From assembly GCF_014646295.1 (NCBI RefSeq), contig NZ_BMNE01000004.1:759970-823969 (forward strand): DNA of 64,000 bases, in the 5' to 3' direction. This document shows positions 15,508 through 23,298 of the stretch, one piece after another. Position numbers and translations under genes: made by a program. Under the pieces are notes generated by a model that saw only the letters and a list, made by a program, of their open reading frames with translations, ran no database searches and was not told the origin of the DNA. Origin of the DNA: Nocardia rhizosphaerihabitans (lineage in GTDB: Bacteria > Actinomycetota > Actinomycetes > Mycobacteriales > Mycobacteriaceae). How positions within the stretch are numbered: position 1 is the stretch's first letter; every line of letters begins with the position of its first letter.

Positions 15508-16398
15508 GTGGACCTGCCGTTTCTGCGAGCGAACCCGCATCTGCTGCCGACCTTCCTCGCGCATCAGCGCTTGCGAACGACGCCTGTCTCGGGTGGATCG
15601 ATCTGTGTCGCCGAGCGGATCGTGCTCGACGACGGGACGCAGCTGTTTCTCAAGACCTGGCCCGGTGGCGTTTCCGCCGCACCGACGGCTGAGTCCACGG
15701 CTGCGCCCGCCGGTCTCTTCGCGGCCGAAGCGGAGGGTTTGCGCTGGCTGCGTGAGGCACGCGGGGTCGCGGTGCCCGAGGTCTACGCGGTCACCGAAGA
15801 ACTCCTGCTGATGGAGTGGATCGACCACGCCGAACCGAGTCGCGCGGCCGCCGAACGATTCGGCGCGGCCCTGGCGCATACCCACCGAGCGGGCGCCCCG
15901 GCCTTCGGCGCCCCCACCGACGGCTTCCTCGGCGGCCTACCCCTGGACAACACCCCCGGCGACGACTGGCCGATCTGGTATCGCGAGCACCGCATCCTGC
16001 CGTACCTGAAACTCGCCGTCGACGCGGGCGCCCTCGACCCCGCCGATGCCACCACCGTCGAATCGATCCACATCGAAGCCCCACCCGAACCCCCGTCCCG
16101 CATCCACGGCGACCTGTGGCCCGGCAACATCCTCTGGGGCCCCGCCGACACCCCCTGGCTGATCGACCCCGCCACCCACGGCGGCCACCGCGAAACCGAC
16201 CTCGCCACCCTCACCCTCTTCGGCGCCGCCTCCCACTTCCCCCGAATCATCGCCGCCTACAACGACATCCACCCCCTCTCACCCGACTGGCAATCCCGCA
16301 TCCCCCTCCACAACCTCACCCTCCTGTTGGCCCACGCCATCCTCTTCGGCCGCCCCTACCGCTCCGCCGTCCTCGACGCCGCGGCGCACTACCGGTAG
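15508..16398 (+). CDS. Fructosamine kinase family protein
   Basis: 296 residues, GTG start. The APH-like kinase fold is shown by a nucleotide-binding N-lobe (GTQLFLKTW with the ATP Lys), LLMEWIDH at the hinge, catalytic loop RIHGDLWPGNILWG and metal motif LIDPATHGGHRETDLA. The HGDLWxGN..DPAxxxGxREtDLA signature is specific to fructosamine-3-kinase proteins, which phosphorylate protein-bound or free ketoamines in deglycation. It is divergent from the P450 gene, and a 17-bp hairpin follows. Confidence 0.9.
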   Translation: MDLPFLRANPHLLPTFLAHQRLRTTPVSGGSICVAERIVLDDGTQLFLKTWPGGVSAAPTAESTAAPAGLFAAEAEGLRWLREARGVAVPEVYAVTEELLLMEWIDHAEPSRAAAERFGAALAHTHRAGAPAFGAPTDGFLGGLPLDNTPGDDWPIWYREHRILPYLKLAVDAGALDPADATTVESIHIEAPPEPPSRIHGDLWPGNILWGPADTPWLIDPATHGGHRETDLATLTLFGAASHFPRIIAAYNDIHPLSPDWQSRIPLHNLTLLLAHAILFGRPYRSAVLDAAAHYR

Positions 16399-16408
16399 GC
16401 GGAAACGG

Positions 16409-16446
16409 CGAAGGCCGCCTTCATCTTTCGATGAAGGCGGCCTTCG
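16409..16446. terminator. Bidirectional terminator hairpin between fructosamine kinase and sdhB
   Basis: A perfect 17-bp stem (16409-16425 with 16430-16446) with loop TTTC between convergent genes. There is no strong T tract, as usual in high-GC actinobacteria. Confidence 0.85.
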
Positions 16447-16462
16447 GGGGACCGGGGGAAGG

Positions 16463-17233
16463 TCAGCGGGTGAAGAGCAGGGCCCGCTTGACTTCCTGGA
16501 TGGCCTTGGTGACCTCGATGCCGCGGGGGCACGCGTCGGTGCAGTTGAAGGTGGTGCGGCAGCGCCACACGCCTTCGACGTCGTTGAGGATGTCGAGGCG
16601 CTCGCGGGCGGCTTCGTCGCGGCTGTCGAAGATGAAGCGGTGGGCGTTCACGATCGCGGCCGGGCCGAAGTAGCTGCCGTCGCTCCAGTACACGGGGCAG
16701 GAGGTGGTGCAGCAGGCGCACAGGATGCACTTGGTGGTGTCGTCGAAGCGGGCGCGGTCGTGCTGGGACTGGATGCGCTCGCGGGTCGGCTCGTTACCCG
16801 AGGTGATCAGATACGGCTTGACGGCACGGAAGGCGTCGAAGAACGGCTCCATGTCGACGACGAGGTCCTTCTCCACCGGCAGGCCGCGGATCGGCTCGAC
16901 GGTCATGGTGAGGGTCTTGTCGCCCTTGGGCAGCATGTCCTTCATCAGCACCTTGCAGGCCAGCCGGTTCACGCCGTTGATCCGCATCGCGTCCGAACCG
17001 CACACACCGTGGGCGCAGGAGCGCCGGAAGGTGAGGGTGCCGTCCAGGTAGGACTTGATGTAGATCAGCACGTTGAGGAAGCGGTCGGTCGGCAGGACCG
17101 GCACCTGGAACGAGTCCCAGTACGCGCCCTTGTCGTTCTCGGTGCTGAACCGGGCCACCTTGACGGTGACCATGACCGAGCCCTCGGGAACGGGCGCCGG
17201 CTTCTGCGTGGTGGGTTCGGCTACAGCAGTCAT
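16463..17233 (-). CDS. sdhB: Succinate dehydrogenase iron-sulfur subunit
   Basis: 256 residues. N-terminal [2Fe-2S] ferredoxin domain with RRSCAHGVCGSDAM; C-terminal alpha-helical ferredoxin domain with CILCACCTTSCPVYW and CRTTFNCTDACPRGIEVTKAI for the [4Fe-4S] and [3Fe-4S] clusters. It passes electrons from the flavoprotein to the quinone site in the membrane. The start overlaps the sdhA stop by one base (TGATG), so it is the last gene of sdhCDAB. Confidence 0.98.
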   Translation of the reverse strand: MTAVAEPTTQKPAPVPEGSVMVTVKVARFSTENDKGAYWDSFQVPVLPTDRFLNVLIYIKSYLDGTLTFRRSCAHGVCGSDAMRINGVNRLACKVLMKDMLPKGDKTLTMTVEPIRGLPVEKDLVVDMEPFFDAFRAVKPYLITSGNEPTRERIQSQHDRARFDDTTKCILCACCTTSCPVYWSDGSYFGPAAIVNAHRFIFDSRDEAARERLDILNDVEGVWRCRTTFNCTDACPRGIEVTKAIQEVKRALLFTR

Positions 17234-19002
17234 CAGTACTTACGCTCCATCGGCTCGTAGCGGGTCTGCACCACCGGCTTGAAGTCGAGGCGGATCTCGG
17301 AGATGAGCTCCGGGCCCTCCTTGTACGCCATGGTGTGCCGCATGAAGTTCACGTCGTCGCGATCCGGGTAGTCCTCGCGGGCGTGGCCGCCACGCGATTC
17401 CTTGCGGTTGAGCGCGCCGACGACGGTGACCTCGGCCAGCTCGAGCAGGAAGCCCAGCTCGACGGCCTCGAGCAGGTCGCTGTTGTAGCGCTTGCCCTTG
17501 TCCTGCACCGTGATCCGGGTGTAGCGCTCCTTGAGCGCGTGGATATCGGTGAGGGCCTGCTTGAGGGTGTCCTCGGTGCGGAACACGGCGGCGTTCATGT
17601 CCATCGTGTACTGCAGTTCGGTGCGGATGTCGGCCACGCGCTCGTTGCCGTGGTCGGACAGGATCAGCGACAGCCAGTCCTGCACCATCTGCGCCGGGTT
17701 CTCCGGCATCTCGACGAACTCGGTGCGCTGGGCGTACTCGGCGGCCGCGATGCCGGCGCGACGGCCGAACACGTTGATGTCGAGCAGCGAGTTGGTGCCC
17801 AGACGGTTCGCGCCGTGCACGGAGACGCAGGCGCACTCACCGGCGGCGTAGAGGCCGGGGACCACGTCGGTGTTGTTGCGCAGCACCTCGCCACGGATGC
17901 GGGTGGGGATACCGCCCATCACGTAGTGGCAGGTCGGCATGACCGGCACGAGCTCCTTGACCGGGTCGACGCCCAGGTAGGTGCGCGCGAACTCGGTGAT
18001 GTCGGGCAGCTTCTCCTCGAGCACGTCCTCGCCGAGGTGGGTCACGTCGATGTAGACGTAGTCCTTGTTCGGCCCGGCGCCACGGCCCTCGAGCACCTCG
18101 AGCACCATCGAGCGGGCGACGATGTCACGCGGCGCGAGGTCCTTGATGGTGGGGGCGTAGCGCTCCATGAAGCGCTCACCGGAGGCGTTGCGCAGGATGC
18201 CACCCTCACCACGCACAGCCTCGGAGATGAGGATGCCCAGGCCCGCGAGGCCTGTCGGGTGGAACTGGTGGAACTCCATGTCCTCGAGCGGCAGGCCCTT
18301 GCGGAACACGATCGCCATGCCGTCACCGGTCAGCGTGTGCGCGTTCGAGGTGGTCTTGTACATGCGGCCCGAGCCGCCGGTGGCGAACACGATCGACTTC
18401 GCGTGGAAGACGTGGATCTCGCCGGTGGCCAGCTCGTAGGCGACGACGCCGGTGGCGACGGGGCCACGCTCGGTGTCGGTCATCACCAGATCGAGCACGT
18501 AGAACTCGTTGTAGAACTCGACGTCGTGCTTGACGCAGTTCTGGTAGAGCGTCTGCAGGATCATGTGACCGGTGCGGTCGGCGGCATAACACGCGCGACG
18601 CACGGGCGCCTTGCCGTGGTCACGGGTGTGGCCACCGAAGCGACGCTGGTCGATCTTGCCCTCGGGCGTGCGGTTGAACGGCAGGCCCATCTTCTCCAGG
18701 TCCATGACCGCGTCGATGGCCTCTTTGGCCATGATCTCCGCGGCGTCCTGGTCGACCAGGTAGTCACCACCCTTGACGGTGTCGAAGGTGTGCCATTCCC
18801 AGTTGTCTTCTTCGACGTTGGCCAGCGCGGCGCACATGCCACCCTGGGCAGCGCCGGTGTGGCTGCGCGTCGGGTACAGCTTGGTCAGGACCGCGGTGCG
18901 AGCCCGGGGGCCTGCTTCGATTGCCGCGCGCATACCCGCGCCACCGGCGCCGACGATGACGACGTCGTAGCGATGCTCCTGAATCGGACGGGATTCACTC
19001 AT
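17233..19002 (-). CDS. sdhA: Succinate dehydrogenase flavoprotein subunit
   Basis: 589 residues. N-terminal FAD-binding GAGGAGMRAAIEAG; the covalent-FAD histidine in RSHTGAAQGG; active-site residues in HQFHPTGL, and RLGTNSLLDINVFGRRAG near the C-terminal part of the FAD domain; the C-terminal helical domain ends in DFKPVVQTRYEPMERKY. It oxidises succinate to fumarate in the TCA cycle. It is third in sdhCDAB, the Sdh2-type complex of mycobacteria (Rv3316-3319 from memory). Confidence 0.98.
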   Translation of the reverse strand: MSESRPIQEHRYDVVIVGAGGAGMRAAIEAGPRARTAVLTKLYPTRSHTGAAQGGMCAALANVEEDNWEWHTFDTVKGGDYLVDQDAAEIMAKEAIDAVMDLEKMGLPFNRTPEGKIDQRRFGGHTRDHGKAPVRRACYAADRTGHMILQTLYQNCVKHDVEFYNEFYVLDLVMTDTERGPVATGVVAYELATGEIHVFHAKSIVFATGGSGRMYKTTSNAHTLTGDGMAIVFRKGLPLEDMEFHQFHPTGLAGLGILISEAVRGEGGILRNASGERFMERYAPTIKDLAPRDIVARSMVLEVLEGRGAGPNKDYVYIDVTHLGEDVLEEKLPDITEFARTYLGVDPVKELVPVMPTCHYVMGGIPTRIRGEVLRNNTDVVPGLYAAGECACVSVHGANRLGTNSLLDINVFGRRAGIAAAEYAQRTEFVEMPENPAQMVQDWLSLILSDHGNERVADIRTELQYTMDMNAAVFRTEDTLKQALTDIHALKERYTRITVQDKGKRYNSDLLEAVELGFLLELAEVTVVGALNRKESRGGHAREDYPDRDDVNFMRHTMAYKEGPELISEIRLDFKPVVQTRYEPMERKY

Positions 19003-19018
19003 GCGAGGTGGCCTGTTC

Positions 19019-19453
19019 CTAACCGGTGATGTTGGGGTCGAAGGTGAAGATGACGTACGTGCCGACGCTCACGATCAGGATCATCGAGACCACGAGGATG
19101 GTCTTGAGCCAGAACCGGGTGGAGTCCTTGCGGGAGTAGTCATCGATGATGGTGCGCAGACCGTTGCCGCCGTGCAGCTGCGCCAGCCACAGCATGGACA
19201 GGTCCCAGAACTGCCAGAACGGGCTGGACCAGCGTCCGGCCACGAACGCGAAGTTCAGGCGGTTCACGCCACCGTCGATCATCAGCATGATGAACATGTG
19301 GCCGAGGACCAGGATGATCAGCAGCAGGCCCGACAGACGCATGAACAGCCATGCGTACTTCTCGAAGTTGCTGTTCGACTTGGCCCGGGGGGAGCGGGGC
19401 GCGTCGAGGCTGGCCGGGCGATCGTAGGACTTGCCGAGGATAGGTGCAGACAT
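19019..19453 (-). CDS. sdhD: Succinate dehydrogenase membrane anchor subunit
   Basis: 144 residues with three membrane segments (~35-60, ~80-100, ~115-140). The segment LLIILVLGHMFIMLMIDGGVNRLNF includes the His expected for haem ligation. It starts one base after the sdhC stop and ends 16 bases before the sdhA start. With SdhC it binds haem b and quinone. Confidence 0.93.
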   Translation of the reverse strand: MSAPILGKSYDRPASLDAPRSPRAKSNSNFEKYAWLFMRLSGLLLIILVLGHMFIMLMIDGGVNRLNFAFVAGRWSSPFWQFWDLSMLWLAQLHGGNGLRTIIDDYSRKDSTRFWLKTILVVSMILIVSVGTYVIFTFDPNITG

Positions 19454-19454
19454 A

Positions 19455-19859
19455 TCAGTGCTCCGTCAGCAGGTAGAAGAACTGGCGGCCGACGCCTGCG
19501 GCGGAGACCAGAACCCAGATGGCCAGCACGATCCACAGCATCTGCTTCTGGAAGCGCGGACCCTGCGACCAGAAGTCGACCAGGATGACCCGGACGCCGT
19601 TGAGCGCGTGGAACAGGACGGCGACGACCAGGCCCATCTCCATCAACGCGACCACGGGGTTCTTGTAGATGGCGATCGAGTGGTCGTAGGTGTCGGGGTT
19701 TACCCGAACCAGTGCTGTGTCCAGCACGTGCACGAAGAGGAAGAAGAAGAGCGTGACACCGGTGATCCGGTGCAGCGCCCACGACCACATGCCGGGGTCG
19801 CCGCGGTACAGGCTCTTCCGCTTCGGCTGGGCCGGAGCCGGAGCTTCTATCGTGGTCAT
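19455..19859 (-). CDS. sdhC: Succinate dehydrogenase cytochrome b556 subunit
   Basis: 134 residues with three membrane segments. The family motif SLYRGDPGMWSWALHRITGVTLFFFLFVHVLDT contains the quinone-site Ser/Arg (HRITG) and the haem His (FVHVLD). ATG 19859 has GGAGG eleven bases upstream; a TTG at 19877 is unlikely. It is the first gene of the operon, divergent from cdd; the 290-base gap holds both promoters. Confidence 0.95.
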   Translation of the reverse strand: MTTIEAPAPAQPKRKSLYRGDPGMWSWALHRITGVTLFFFLFVHVLDTALVRVNPDTYDHSIAIYKNPVVALMEMGLVVAVLFHALNGVRVILVDFWSQGPRFQKQMLWIVLAIWVLVSAAGVGRQFFYLLTEH

Positions 19860-20066
19860 AGAGTGCGGTGCCTCCAACGTCGTTGATGGACCCGGTCACA
19901 GATCCGACGCCGGCATGCGTGGAGAGGCAAATGCCCAGGTGGCTGCGCTGTGTTCTCGAGCGCTGGCCCGCCGCCGGGAACCTGAACCGATCTTCGGCTG
20001 ACTCTAATCCTCTCTGTTTCGCGGAACTAATTCGGCGTGCCGTGCGTTGCGTGCGAATCAGCCGAG

Positions 20067-20080
20067 TTAGGTTTACCTTT
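20067..20080. promoter_or_regulatory. Weak iron-box-like sequence in the sdhC-cdd intergenic region
   Basis: TTAGGTTTACCTTT begins like an IdeR/DtxR box (TTAGGTTAGGCTAACCTAA) and contains AGGT-TT-ACCT symmetry, but only about 11 of 19 positions fit. Listed as a possible operator only. The rest of the 290-base gap shows no other strong element. Confidence 0.25.
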
Positions 20081-20149
20081 CTCCTTGCCGGATACTGGTG
20101 CGGAGGCCTGATTGCCGACGCGTTCGGCGGGATCGGCTGGAGGTTCGCG

Positions 20150-20563
20150 ATGCCCGAAATCGACTGGAATACCTTGCACGACAAGGCAATTCACGCTATG
20201 GGGCTGGCGTATGCGCCGTACTCGGGTTTCCCGGTCGGTGCGGCAGCTCTCACGACGTCCGGTCGAATTGTGAGCGGTTGCAATGTGGAAAATGTCTCAT
20301 ATGGGCTAACCCTGTGTGCCGAATGTGTACTCGTCGGTAACTTATTCGCGACCGGTGGCGGGCGTCTCATCGCGGTCTCGGTGACCGATTCCCGAGGGGA
20401 AATCCTCATGCCGTGTGGGCGGTGCCGGCAGCTGTTGTTCGAGCACGGCGGGGGCGAGTTGCTCGTCGCTCATGCCGAGGGACCGAAGCCGTTGAGAGAG
20501 CTGTTGCCGTACGCGTTCGGTCCGGACGATCTGACGGCCGGTCGGACTGGCAATGGCCCGTAA
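20150..20563 (+). CDS. cdd: Cytidine deaminase
   Basis: 137 residues, the size of tetrameric Cdd. It converts cytidine/deoxycytidine to uridine/deoxyuridine. Zinc site: TLCAECV (Cys ligand and catalytic Glu) and MPCGRCRQLLFE. YAPYSGFPVGAAALT and GCNVENVSYGLT are the nucleoside-binding segments. ATG 20150 has GGAGG at 20139-20143. It is first in the cdd-deoA-add salvage run; a repeat follows its stop. Confidence 0.97.
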   Translation: MPEIDWNTLHDKAIHAMGLAYAPYSGFPVGAAALTTSGRIVSGCNVENVSYGLTLCAECVLVGNLFATGGGRLIAVSVTDSRGEILMPCGRCRQLLFEHGGGELLVAHAEGPKPLRELLPYAFGPDDLTAGRTGNGP

Positions 20564-20580
20564 CCACTGATTTAGTGGGC

Positions 20581-20693
20581 ACATGGGTAACTCGTCGGGG
20601 ACGAACGAACGCTCCACCCACTTGCCGCCGGCCGCCGACGGGAGTCCGTCCGCGCTGAAGTCTGGCCCGAAGTCGCGGAGAGGCGGTAACAGC
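20581..20693 (+). repeat. Dispersed bipartite repeat, copy A
   Basis: Copy A of a ~110-base repeat with two conserved boxes: GGGTAACTCGTCGGGGACG (20585-20603) and, 56 bases later, GTCTGGC...GCGGAGAGGCGG (20660-20686). The middle contains TTGCCGCCGGCCGCC, identical to copy C. It begins 17 bases after the cdd stop. Its ATGGGTAAC provides the only usable deoA start codon. A short hairpin CCACT-GATTT-AGTGG lies directly before it. Confidence 0.85.
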
Positions 20694-21971
20694 CACAGCG
20701 CGGTATCGGTCATCAGGGTCAAGCGCGACGGCGGGGAACTGTCCGACGCACAGATCGACTGGGTGGTGGACGGGTTCACCCGGGGGATAGTCGCCGACGA
20801 GCAGATGTCGGCGCTGGCCATGGCGATTCTCTGGCGCGGGATGACCCGGCGCGAGACCGCCCGCTGGACCGCGGCGATGATCGGCTCCGGTAGCCGGATG
20901 GACTTCACCGACCTGCCCAGGCCCACCGTCGACAAGCATTCGACCGGCGGCGTCGGCGACAAGATCACCCTGCCGCTGGCCCCGCTGGTGGCGGCCTGTG
21001 GCGCGGCGGTGCCCCAGCTGTCGGGCCGCGGCCTCGGCCACACCGGCGGCACGCTGGACAAACTCGAGTCGATCCCGGGCTGGCAGGCCGATGTCAGCGT
21101 GCCGCGGATGCGCGAGATCCTGGCCGACCCGGCGATCGGCGCCGTGGTCTGCGCGGCGGGCGCGGATCTGGCTCCGGCCGACAAGCGGCTCTACGCGCTG
21201 CGCGACGTCACGGGCACCGTCGAGTCGATTCCGCTGATCGCCAGCTCGATCATGAGCAAGAAGATCGCCGAGGGCACGGCGGCGCTGGTCCTGGACGTGA
21301 AGGTCGGGTCGGGCGCGTTCCTCAAGACCCTCGACGGCGCGCGGGAACTGGCGTCCGCGATGGTCGAGCTGGGCCGCGACGCGGGCGTGAACACGGTCGC
21401 GCTGCTCACCGCGATGGACACCCCGCTCGGCCGGACCGCGGGCAACGCGCTCGAAGTCGCCGAGTCGGTGGAGGTGCTCGCGGGTGGCGGACCGGCCGAC
21501 GTGGTCGAACTGACCCTCACCCTCGCCCGCGAGATGGTCGCCCAGGCCGGGCTGGACGTCGACCCCGCCGACGTCCTCGCCGACGGCAGGGCCATGGACC
21601 ACTGGCGCGCGATGATCCAGGCGCAGGGCGGCGACCCGGACGCGCCGCTGCCGCAGGCGCGGCACACCGAGATCGTCCGGGCCGAGTCGAGCGGCATCCT
21701 CACCCGGCTCGACGCCATGGGTGTCGGCGTCGCCGCCTGGCGGCTCGGCGCGGGCCGCGCCCGCCAGGGCGAACAGGTACAGGCGGGCGCGGGGATCGAG
21801 ATGCACGCCAAGCCGGGCGATGTCGTGGTCGCCGGTCAGCCGCTGCTCACCCTGCACACCGATACGCCGGAAGCCTTCGACGGCGCGGTGGCCGAGCTCG
21901 CGGACGCGGTGACTGTCGAAGCGAGCGCCGAAGGGAAGCAGGGCGAGCTGGTCCTCGGCCGGATCGGCTGA
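20583..21971 (+). CDS. deoA: Thymidine phosphorylase
   Basis: 462 residues. It phosphorolyses thymidine or deoxyuridine to the base and 2-deoxyribose-1-phosphate. Signatures: KRDGGELSDAQIDW at the domain start, the phosphate/substrate loop KHSTGGVGDKITL, SGRGLGHTGGTLDKLES, and the C-terminal domain with GAGRARQGEQVQAGAGIEMHAKPGD given here only in part (GAGRARQGE). Family members begin a few residues before (I)RTKRDGG; here ~44 residues precede it. The extra ~36 residues are Ser/Pro/Gly-rich and encoded by repeat copy A. No in-frame ATG/GTG/TTG lies between 20583 and the conserved domain, so the repeat supplies the start. Confidence 0.95.
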   Translation: MGNSSGTNERSTHLPPAADGSPSALKSGPKSRRGGNSHSAVSVIRVKRDGGELSDAQIDWVVDGFTRGIVADEQMSALAMAILWRGMTRRETARWTAAMIGSGSRMDFTDLPRPTVDKHSTGGVGDKITLPLAPLVAACGAAVPQLSGRGLGHTGGTLDKLESIPGWQADVSVPRMREILADPAIGAVVCAAGADLAPADKRLYALRDVTGTVESIPLIASSIMSKKIAEGTAALVLDVKVGSGAFLKTLDGARELASAMVELGRDAGVNTVALLTAMDTPLGRTAGNALEVAESVEVLAGGGPADVVELTLTLAREMVAQAGLDVDPADVLADGRAMDHWRAMIQAQGGDPDAPLPQARHTEIVRAESSGILTRLDAMGVGVAAWRLGAGRARQGEQVQAGAGIEMHAKPGDVVVAGQPLLTLHTDTPEAFDGAVAELADAVTVEASAEGKQGELVLGRIG

Positions 21972-22131
21972 GGCGAGCGTGGGCCGGCTGGCGCTGGAGC
22001 GCCGCCGTCGAGGCCGCGCGGGTGCACTGCGCATGGCCCGCAATAGTCCGTTGCAGGTCGGATAATCAACGAGACGGTTGCCACGGGGCGAGTTCGCTGC
22101 CGGGATCGGCGAGTGCCGCTACCGTCTAAAC

Positions 22132-23229
22132 ATGACTGGACCGGCGCCCCTTGACCTTGCTTCGATCCGACGCGCACCGAAGGCTTTGCTGCACGATCAC
22201 CTCGACGGTGGTCTGCGGCCCGAGACGGTGCTCGAGCTCGCCGCCGACTGCGGCTACGACGAATTACCCGCTTCCGACGCGGCGAGTTTGGGGGCGTGGT
22301 TTCGCGACGCCGCCGACAGTGGATCGCTCGAGCGGTATCTCGAAACCTTCGACCACACGGTTGCCGTGATGCAGACCCCGGAGGGGCTGCGGCGGGTGGC
22401 GCGCGAGTGCGCGATCGACCTCGCTGCCGACGGTGTGGTCTATGCCGAGGTGCGGTTCGCCCCCGAGCAGCATCTGGAGAAGGGTCTCACTCTCGACGAG
22501 GTCGTCGAGCACACCATCGAGGGTTTCCGTGAGGGTGAGGCGATCGCCGCCGAGCAGGGCAACATCATCCGGGTGACGTGTCTGCTCACGGCGATGCGGC
22601 ACGCGGCCAGGTCGAGGGAGATCGCCGAGCTGACGGTGCGGTTCCGGGACCGCGGGGTCGGCGGCTTCGACATCGCGGGCGCCGAGGCGGGCTTCCCGCC
22701 CACCCGGCACCTCGACGCCTTCGAGTATCTGCGAGCCAACCACGCGCACTTCACGATTCACGCGGGTGAGGCCTTCGGCCTGCCCTCCATTCATGAGGCG
22801 CTCGCGTTCTGCGGCTGTGATCGGCTCGGCCACGGCGTGCGCATCACCGATGACATCACCGTGCCCGGCAATATCGAGGACGCCCAGCTCGGCCTGGTCG
22901 CCAACTATGTGCGCGACATGCGCATCCCGCTGGAGCTGTGTCCGTCGTCGAATGTGCAGACCGGCGCGGTGCCCTCGCTGGACAAGCATCCGTTCGACCT
23001 GCTCGCCCGGCTGCGCTTCCGGGTCACCGTCAACACCGACAACCGGCTGATGAGCGACACCACCATGAGCGAGGAGATGCTCAAACTGGTCGTCACCTTC
23101 GGCTACGGCTGGAGCGATCTGGAGCGGTTCACGATCAATGCCATGAAGTCGGCGTTCATCCCGTTCCCCGACCGTCTCAAGATCATCGACGAGGTGATCA
23201 AGCCGGGCTACGCGGTCCTGCTCGGATGA
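22132..23229 (+). CDS. add: Adenosine deaminase
   Basis: 365 residues, TIM-barrel metal-dependent deaminase. Zinc ligands and catalytic residues: LLHDHLDGGLRPET (HxH), TIHAGEAFG (His, Glu), DRLGHGVRI (His), and TVNTDNRLMS (Asp). It deaminates adenosine or deoxyadenosine to inosine. It is third in the salvage run, 160 bases after deoA. A strong terminator hairpin follows. Confidence 0.97.
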   Translation: MTGPAPLDLASIRRAPKALLHDHLDGGLRPETVLELAADCGYDELPASDAASLGAWFRDAADSGSLERYLETFDHTVAVMQTPEGLRRVARECAIDLAADGVVYAEVRFAPEQHLEKGLTLDEVVEHTIEGFREGEAIAAEQGNIIRVTCLLTAMRHAARSREIAELTVRFRDRGVGGFDIAGAEAGFPPTRHLDAFEYLRANHAHFTIHAGEAFGLPSIHEALAFCGCDRLGHGVRITDDITVPGNIEDAQLGLVANYVRDMRIPLELCPSSNVQTGAVPSLDKHPFDLLARLRFRVTVNTDNRLMSDTTMSEEMLKLVVTFGYGWSDLERFTINAMKSAFIPFPDRLKIIDEVIKPGYAVLLG

Positions 23230-23251
23230 TGGTGTAGCACGCTGAAACGAC

Positions 23252-23284
23252 GCCGGGGTGGCACCACGACGGTGCCACCCCGGC
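23252..23284. terminator. Bidirectional terminator after add
   Basis: Perfect 14-bp stem GCCGGGGTGGCACC (23252-23265) with 23271-23284, loop ACGAC, between convergent genes. Confidence 0.85.
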
Positions 23285-23298
23285 TTGCTGTTTCCGCG

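Noticed and set aside
17335..19029. 564-codon open frame opposite sdhA
   Set aside because: Antisense shadow of SdhA, common in high-GC genes with third-position bias; no motif.
20585..20686. The repeat as a c-di-AMP (ydaO-type) riboswitch
   Set aside because: GGGTAACTC..CGGGTAC and a later GCYGAA loosely recall it, but the copies sit at 3' ends of unrelated genes, copy B has no sense gene downstream, and the key GCUAACC core is absent. A covariance search would settle it.
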